This document shows, in pieces, positions 57,340 through 64,000 of a stretch of DNA of 64,000 bases. Source of the DNA: Branchiostoma floridae (Eukaryota; Chordata; Leptocardii; Amphioxiformes; Branchiostomatidae). The number at the start of each line of letters is the position of its first letter. Position 1 is the stretch's first letter. Position numbers and translations under genes: made by a program. The notes under the pieces were generated by a model, which saw only the letters and a program-made list of their open reading frames with translations, did no database searches and was not told where the DNA came from. The stretch is taken from positions 10,962,426-11,026,425 of the forward strand of contig NC_049985.1 of NCBI RefSeq assembly GCF_000003815.2, given 5' to 3'.

Positions 57340-57795
57340 ATATAATAGTAATAGCCTTTATTGCACATTCATGCCCTATCGGGCTAAGTACAGGCACATA
57401 GATACAAAGGGTAGTAATGCAGTAAACATAGTTTCTAAGACTAAACTAAAACATAGATTCTAAAACTATTCTAATACATTTGTTCGGCTTCTTCTCGTTT
57501 CTTAGTAATGTTAAATATGTAGCTTGAGATGTGTTTGTATAATGTCGTTTGATCAAAGCTCATAAGAAAAATGAATTTTTCAACACTAGACATAGATTCA
57601 AAGCGAGGGAACTTTCCTATAATATAGCTAAAAAGAATACTTCTATCATTACTATATAAACTACAATCTAATAGAAAGTGAGATTCATCTTCGACCTTGT
57701 TCAGGTTACAGACCTGACAGATTCTCTGCTCCAGAGGTGTGCGGTTGTGCCTCCCTGATTCAACACGGAGTTTGTAGAGAATCGGGCTATTATTT
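57340..57795 (-). mobile_element. LINE 3' fragment (reverse-transcriptase ORF C-terminus and 3'UTR)
   Basis: The minus-strand frame 57792-57471 encodes PLEQRICQVCNLNKVEDESH and FLLDC, then about 60 residues to a stop. The C-x2-C-x8-9-H-x4-C zinc knuckle is typical of the end of LINE ORF2. The 3'UTR ends CAATAAAGGCTATTACTATT near 57340. The 5' end is truncated, as usual for LINE insertions. Confidence 0.85.
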
Positions 57796-57839
57796 TGGGT
57801 CTTTCACAAGGACGGCTAGTATGGTTTTGTATTTGTCAA

Positions 57840-58460
57840 CAGTTCAAGAACTTGTTTAAACACACGGATCTAACATGTATGTGAGCAACCAGCTCCATTT
57901 CTTTGGAAAAGAATTGTGCAAGCACTACAATAAGGGTCTAGTCCACTGGTAGTGTTGTGGGTCCAACTACCACTCTGAGCACAGTGCTAAGCAGAGCTAG
58001 AGAGCACCATGTAACGTTACCATTTCCAAAGTCTTCGGTATGACTCGCCGGGGATCGAAGATGCAACGTATACGTAGCTACCGCGTGTGGGCCGCACTGG
58101 GCACCAGTTTAAAAGTAAAGCTTTCCCAAATGTTTTCTGTATAGAACATCTTGGTCGAGAAAAGACGTAGCCAAGTATGTGATGTTCAAAACTTTACCCT
58201 ACATCCCCGGCACCACACATCCTGTTCATTCTGTCCAAATATGGTTGAACATAAACGTCGTGTTGTTCTTCAAAATATCCTAGAGTCCATTCCGAGTCAC
58301 CGAGAGGCTCGAGGGATTTAGAATAATGTTTGTAATAAGATTGACTATTCAAAGTAAAATAATATTTCAGTCACTATAGTTTTAAATTGAGGTTTGAACA
58401 TGTGTGAACCTTAATTTATATCTGTTGGAAACATTGGCAATCAGACATAATTTCCTGTAC
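57840..58460. other. Stretch without recognised features
   Basis: No gene or repeat assigned, except that 58140-58260 (GTATAGAACATCTTGGTCGAG) recurs at 62130-62250 after the second minisatellite, so it belongs to a duplicated block. Confidence 0.6.
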
Positions 58461-58700
58461 TTGGCAGGGATGTGTGAGTTGCCCTCTTCCCATATTCTCC
58501 AAGCAGATCTTGAGGTGGCATAAGATAGTATCATANNNNNNNNNNNNNNNNNNNNNNNNNNNNNNNNNNNNNNNNNNNNNNNNNNNNNNNNNNNNNNNNN
58601 NNNNNNNNNNNNNNNNNNNNNNNNNNNNNNNNNNNCAGCTTATGATACTATCTTATGCCACCGCAAGATCTGCTTGGAGATTACTCTTCCCAGCCTACTG
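58440..58700. mobile_element. Palindromic element interrupted by an assembly gap
   Basis: CTCCAAGCAGATCTTGAGGT and GGCATAAGATAGTATCATA before the gap face TATGATACTATCTTATGCC and GCAAGATCTGCTTGGAG after it. The 100-N gap (58536-58635) lies at the hairpin centre. Confidence 0.85.
58536..58635. other. Assembly gap (100 N)
   Basis: 100 N at the centre of a palindromic element. Confidence 0.99.
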
Positions 58701-59067
58701 CCCCAGTTACAGAATATTGTGTCAATGTTCGAACATGTTACAACAAATGATGAGTCTATGTTGGGACAGTTTAGAAACTAACAGAAACAATGTATTTTAT
58801 GTTTAAAATGTTTCATGTATGAATTCAGTACACAGATGTTATAAATAGTTCTACTTTTTTTATATCACAGTTAGATTGTTACAAAGATTTCCAAAATGTT
58901 AGAACAAAAGGCAAGAAACACCCCCTTGGTCATGTGGAATTGACTCTATTTTCTAGACTAATATTATTTGTCACATTTATTCCCTCCGTGAAACGGAGGG
59001 TTTGTTTTCACCGCTGTTTTTATGTCAGAGGGACTTTGTCAGCATGATAACTAGAGAACGCATAGAT

Positions 59068-60120
59068 GCGACATCAATAATTTAAAGCCGTCTACTGTCG
59101 CCCCCTCTCCCCACATACCTGACACACACGTACGGCCCATTTCTACTGCTAGAGAGTAGTGTTAGTAGCTTAACAACAGTCACTCCAAAAGCAATTTTTG
59201 GAAACGCTTTTAATTTTCAGACAGTAAAAAGAGCAGATGCTGGTATTGAGCGTTAATTTCATGAAACGGTGCAGAAACTTTCCTATCATTCTTTCAGATG
59301 TCTAATTAGACGCCCTTCACTATGAACGAATGTCTTGGCACTTGTTCCGACAGTTGAATACCCGGTATTTCCGCACGACCCCATAGATGGGCAATGCCCT
59401 CGGCCACTTGTTATGAATAATGCAAAAACTTTGACAGAAAAACTTCGTTTCACTGATGAAACGACAGGCCCATACTACAAGTATTTTGGTACACCTGCTG
59501 TTCAGTTGAATCCGCGCTGTCATCATTGTGCCACAGAACTTTCTGCGTGACTAAGCTTCTTCNNNNNNNNNNNNNNNNNNNNNNNNNNNNNNNNNNNNNN
59601 NNNNNNNNNNNNNNNNNNNNNNNNNNNNNNNNNNNNNNNNNNNNNNNNNNNNNNNNNNNNNNCCCCAGACGTACAGGTATGTTCACAGGCGAATCGTAAG
59701 TCATTACTAAGCCATTCAGGGTGTTTGCCTTTCCGCTTGGCTCAGGCTGCTTAGTGATCTTTTTCAGGCATGACGGTTCGCGGAAAAGGCATACATCGAC
59801 ACACACTGTATATGTACTTCTTCCCCTCCGCATGTTAAACGTGTATGTAGGCCGTGTGCAAAGTCAGTACCCAGAAAAGAATACCGCACTTACGACTGAC
59901 TACATGTATCCTCCTCCACATCTTCTATAGGGCGTCTCAAGCCAAGTTTCTGATCACAGGTAGGTTCCTTAGCCATTGTTCTATAATTGAAACATTAGAC
60001 ACTTGTACTGTTTCATAAATCAAGGAGCGACCCGAGTCACAGTAAGTCCAGACTGACTATGCTGGCTGTTACAGGCAGAATAATTTGCCTGGGGAATTTT
60101 ATTACTTGAGGAGTTGGATG
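59068..60120. repeat. Segmental duplication, copy B
   Basis: Collinear with copy A (54071-56760) but without its three insertions; a 100-N gap at 59563-59662 interrupts it. Includes the recurring stretches TTCACAGGCGAATCGTAAGT and GTGTATGTAGGCC. Confidence 0.85.
59563..59662. other. Assembly gap (100 N)
   Basis: 100 N inside segmental duplication copy B. By comparison with copy A (56300-56337), the true missing sequence is probably only a few tens of bases. Confidence 0.99.
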
Positions 60121-60124
60121 GGGA

Positions 60125-60530
60125 CAAGTAACCTCAGAAGCGTGAATCTGCTTCGTGATCTCCTTCGGGCATGACGGTTTGTGGACAAGCTTAAGGCATA
60201 CACGACACACAATGTTTGAACTTCGTCCCTTCTGCATGTTACTTAGTAATACGTGTATGTAGGCCGTGTGCGGAGTGAGTACTCAGAAAAGCATACCGCA
60301 CTCACAACTCAGTTCTCCACCTCTTCTATAGAGCGTCTCAAGTCAAGTTTCTGATCACCACAGGAACATTCCGCTTAATAAGCAACAAAGTGACTATCCT
60401 TCGTGTAGCTTTTGTTCTATAATTGATGATTAGAACACCAGTACTGTTTCATAAGTCAAGGAGCGACCCGAGTCACAGCCGGCTGTTACAGGGAGAATGA
60501 TTTGCCCGGGGAATTTTGCTACTAGAGTTT
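60125..60530. repeat. Segmental duplication, partial copy C
   Basis: Repeats the 3' half of copies A and B: GGGCATGACGGTTTG, ACGTGTATGTAGGCCGTGTG, ATACCGCACTCACAACT and AAGTCAAGGAGCGACCCG. Confidence 0.8.
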
Positions 60531-61057
60531 TCAATGTTTTATTTTATTAAGGTTCTCGCGGGCAAACACACATTCACCCGAATTTTGACCTTATTACACA
60601 CGTCAGGCTTACCAAAGCCACACAAAACACATAATAACAATAGCTGCATACAAACAACGACTTGTAGATTCCAGTTAACATTTGTATAACATACATAATA
60701 GATTAAAATCAACGTGTTGGAAAACGGTACCGAGTTAACAAGCAGTACAGGTAATGGCTAACAACAAGTGTTAATAGCACTGCTGTGTAACCTTCTTGTT
60801 GTATAGACGGATGGCGCTATGGAGGAAGGACTTGCTGAGTCTCTTAGTACGGGCTTTTGGTAAACTGATTGTCCTCGAGTTTCTAAGTGTGCGTCCCGTG
60901 GCCCCTGTTCTTGTGGGTGGAACCATGTCATGTAGGGGGTGGTCTTCCTTGAGCATGCGTTCAAACAGCTGTACCGCTGCCTCCTCCCGTCTGACCTTCA
61001 GTGTTGGCAAGTCGGGCACACTGCGTCTACCTCCAAGGGAGATGATGCCCATCCAAG
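60530..61057 (-). mobile_element. LINE 3' fragment, family 2
   Basis: The minus-strand frame ending at 60771 encodes SVPDLPTLKVRREEAAVQLF, then TISLPKARTKRLSKSFLHSA and IRLYNKK. This is the conserved tail after the reverse-transcriptase domain of CR1/L2/RTE-like LINEs (leucine-rich helix, RTxRxxxSFxxxAxRLYN). The 3'UTR runs to about 60530. Confidence 0.82.
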
Positions 61058-61084
61058 GGAGTTGGATGGGGACGATAAGCGCAC

Positions 61085-61563
61085 ATACGTCAGAAGTAGA
61101 AAGATGTAGATACAAACAATTGCCTGTTAACGAGAGAATATGCAAATATTGTACAGGAAAAGCAGTGGAAGATGAAATGCACTTTATTTGTCATTGTCCA
61201 CACTACAGTACCGAAAGAGACAAACTGTTTGAACTAGTCAACAAAATTATTCCCAGCTTTGCACATCTACAAAAAACTGTCTTCGTGTTGGTAACACCCA
61301 TGCACATATCTCCCAAAGTGTCGGTAATTTCATCCTCCGCGCTGTATACAGAAAAAAAATCAAACCCAATAGCATTCATTTTAGATTAGAAGTACTACTC
61401 GATGACCCCTATTTCACTTTATGCCCACTTTGTTATTGTATACTATTCAGTATCATTATTATCATTGTTCTTTATCTTTTGTATGTTTACCATTTATTCT
61501 GTATCTAATTCTTACATGTTGCATTTAGCCCTCGGGCAAGAACTTGCAAATAAACTTTCGTAA
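61085..61563 (+). mobile_element. LINE 3' fragment, family 1 (plus strand)
   Basis: The plus frame from about 61095 to the stop at 61389 encodes QLPVNERICKYCTGKAVEDE and MHFICHCPHYSTERDKLF, the same C-x2-C...H...C knuckle as at 57340-57795. The 3'UTR ends near GCAAATAAACTTTCGTAATT. It abuts the oppositely oriented LINE fragment at 60530-61057. Confidence 0.85.
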
Positions 61564-61725
61564 TTAACCTTAGCGTGGACTGACTCCCCTGGACAATTTT
61601 CCCAAGTTTTGGCCGAATTCAACTATCCCCGTGCCGCCGTAGTCTCTACCAGACTGACTACGCTGGTCATCATAGGGAGACTTCCCTGGACAATTTCCTT
61701 TCCAAATTCTACGATCCCCATAACC

Positions 61726-62125
61726 CCGTAGAAAGGTCTGGTGGGGGCTAGTACCCCGTAGGAAGGCCTGGTGGAGGCTAGTATCCCCGTAAGAAGGTCT
61801 GGTGGAGGCTAGTAACCCCGTAGGAAGGTCTGGTGGAGGCTAGTACCCCCGTAGGAAGGTCTGGTGGAGGCTAGTANNNNNNNNNNNNNNNNNNNNNNNN
61901 NNNNNNNNNNNNNNNNNNNNNNNNNNNNNNNNNNNNNNNNNNNNNNNNNNNNNNNNNNNNNNNNNNNNNNNNNNNNNNNNNNNNNNNNNNNNNNNNNNNN
62001 NNNNNNNNNAGTACCCCCGTTGGAACGTCTGTTGGATCGGCTAGTACGCCATCCGTTGGGGGCTAGTACCCCCATAGGAAGGCCCGGTGGAGGCTAGTAC
62101 CCATGTAGGAAGGTCTGGTGGAGGC
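61726..62125. repeat. 31-bp minisatellite, array 2, containing a gap
   Basis: The same unit as 57012-57215 (GGAAGGTCTGGTGGAGGCTA). Units run into N at 61877-62009 and resume afterwards with more divergence. Confidence 0.92.
61877..62009. other. Assembly gap (133 N)
   Basis: 133 N within the 31-bp minisatellite array 2, consistent with an estimated gap size in collapsed tandem repeats. Confidence 0.99.
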
Positions 62126-62693
62126 TTTCTGTATAGAACACCTTGGTCGAGAAAAGACGTACCCAAGTATGTGATGTTCAATAGTCTCTACATCCCCAGA
62201 AACACACGTCCTGTTCATTTTATCCAATTATGCATGGTTGAACATAAAATGTCATGTTATTCTTTAAAATATCCAATTTTTTATATATATACAGCTTAAT
62301 AGATACAACGGGCAGGTAGTCTTTGCAGTATTAAGAAGATACGTAAGATCATGTAGTTACTTGTACTTAAAATTTGCAAGTAGCTAACTGTTCATGATAA
62401 TGGCAGGGAAGAAATAATTCGTTTTAAAACATCCCAGCCATATTTCGTGTTGCATAATACGTGATTGGTACTTCTAAATGTAAAAACAAAGTTGACAAGT
62501 ATTGACATACGAACATTCCAGTTCCTCGTTAGGAGTTAGTAAGAGTGTTTGAAACTGTCGTCACTCGCCACGGTTAGATTACTTTCGGGATAACAACAAA
62601 CCAAACAAATACACAGAAGGAACGTTCTTTGTTCAGAACGCCTCAAAAGTGGTCTTTCCAGTTTGTGGCAATGCTAGATGTTTGGGGATTATC

Positions 62694-63888
62694 TAAACTC
62701 AGCACAAAAAGTTTGGAATATCAACTTTGGTATATCATATTTCCGTTATTTCTGTATACATTTCAATGTATTACATATCAAGAGAAAGCCTGTGTAATTC
62801 CCTTTCCTATGGTAAACACACGAAACGATCACCAGGCCTGTTTCCGTGAGTGGGTCACGAAAAAAATTCCCCTGCTTCTGTTCAACACTGCGTTGTCCTG
62901 TTGGTATTGGCGCATGTGTCAGGGATTCAATCGATTCTCTTTACACGTCACAATTAGCTTTAGGAAAAGTTTTAGCACAATACAGTAGAGTATATCTGCC
63001 CTTTTGGTAGTTGGATGGCAGAATCAAAGCGTGGAGGCGGCAAGGAGAACCGCACGCTGACATGACAAGAGTAACTTTCAGCATTTGTGGTATAACCGCC
63101 ATAGGAAAAGCAAGACTCGTCATCATTCCAGGCAACCTCAATGTGGTGAGATATAGAGACACCACCCTCCATCCAGTCTCAATATCCTACCTCTTCAATA
63201 TTGGACCAAGTGCTATTGTGCAAGATTACAACACCAGTCCACACAGAGCAAGGATCATTGGATGCTGGAGTACAGTCTTAGGATGGAATAGCCTTCCTAC
63301 GGCTTATGGCTAGCACTCCATTGATTACCTCTTGGTTCAAATTGTTTGCTTGAATAAATAGTAACAGTAGCTTTGATTGACATGTCCTGTTTATTCAACT
63401 TGGCTTTATTCCCAAGTCAATACCGACGGAAGAAAATAAGCTGAATGGAGTGTTTGATTTTCGTAGGGTAATTTTGGCACTTTGTCTCTGTGACCCCCTG
63501 TACCGGTAAGCAGGCCTGGTGCACGTTCCATGAATTTACAATCATAAAATAATCTACTCAGATATGCTAGAAATAAACTTGGATGTTCTGTATACCAAAA
63601 GTTCGGTGGAAAAAAAACGATTGATTGAATCATTGTCTCCCGCGGCCATAACAACCGGACGATGCAGTGTTGAACAGAAACGGGTGAATTTAGGCACTTT
63701 TTTTGGTGACCCACTCACGTAAGCAAGCCTAGTGCGTTCCCCGAGTTAACAATGATAATGAGTTTGATACCATTAAAAAGAAAATCATTCAAGAGTTCTA
63801 TAGATGTATAATACATGGAAACTGATGCAGAAACAACAAAAATTTGATCAACCGAAGTTGATATTCCAAACTTTTTGTGCTGAGTTTA
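62694..63888 (+). mobile_element. Decayed Tc1-like transposon with long inverted repeats
   Basis: The outer ends TAAACTCAGCACAAAAAGTT (62694) and AACTTTTTGTGCTGAGTTTA (ending 63888) are inverted. Similarity continues inward for about 240 bp, including GTGAGTGGGTCACGAAAAAA (62847) against the inverted copy near 63700. Between the arms, 63011-63313 encodes ITAIGKARLVIIPGNLNVVR, then the Asp-containing VQDYNTSPHRARI. These match the central catalytic region of Tc1-family transposases (GNLN..RY, QQDNA.PH.A). The N-terminal DNA-binding part and the third acidic residue are missing, so the enzyme is broken. Confidence 0.85.
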
Positions 63889-64000
63889 TTTAAATCTAGC
63901 TATTTAATTTTATCATTTGGCCTGTTGTTGATTTTGATCAACTCGACTAGGTGAATCGCTATACTTACATACTTGATTTACGGCCTGTGAGTAAAAGGCA

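Overview
The window is metazoan nuclear DNA. It has spliced genes with GT/AG introns and short phase-matched exons, a tRNA-derived SINE, LINE 3' ends, Tc1/mariner-type elements and many terminal-inverted-repeat (TIR) elements. The gene set (PDZD8, TMEM185 and PPAT orthologues, intronless-coding LRR receptors, an apolipoprotein-like gene) and the repeat style fit an invertebrate chordate, most likely an amphioxus (Branchiostoma). That assignment is an inference from family resemblance, not a database match.

Region 0-25 kb: a minus-strand gene of at least 21 coding exons encodes a PDZD8-type ER tethering and lipid-transfer protein (TM, SMP, PDZ, C2-like region, C1, coiled-coil tail). I traced 1019 codons with intact phase through every junction. 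Its 8.65-kb intron holds two plus-strand leucine-rich-repeat receptor genes, one LRR-only and one LRR-Ig-TM. Its PDZ-coding exon has been copied, together with its 3' splice site, into a 73-bp tandem array. Other introns hold a CCAAT-rich minisatellite and a roughly 1-kb element present twice in tandem.

Region 25-34 kb: head-to-head with PDZD8 lies a seven-exon TMEM185 orthologue (plus strand; part of one exon falls in an assembly gap). After it comes a four-exon plus-strand gene of unknown function that is only visible when exons are joined across phase.

Region 34-44 kb: a minus-strand, 11-coding-exon gene encodes a secreted 333-residue amphipathic-helix protein resembling the apolipoprotein A/E class. 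It is built from a duplicated four-exon cassette (37, 39, 31 and 38 codons, twice) and has a TATA-containing promoter. Its introns carry satellite-like arrays and fold-back elements.

Region 45.7-52.6 kb: a seven-exon minus-strand PPAT (amidophosphoribosyltransferase, first step of purine synthesis) with all key residues, plus two orphan coding exons downstream.

Region 52.6-64 kb: no host gene recognised. It is a repeat landscape of segmental duplications whose copies act as filled and empty sites for three insertions, LINE fragments, a 31-bp minisatellite, and a decayed Tc1-like transposon with long inverted repeats. Assembly gaps at 25984-26083, 58536-58635, 59563-59662 and 61877-62009, and the masked first 183 bases, interrupt the sequence; at least two of them sit inside palindromes or tandem repeats.
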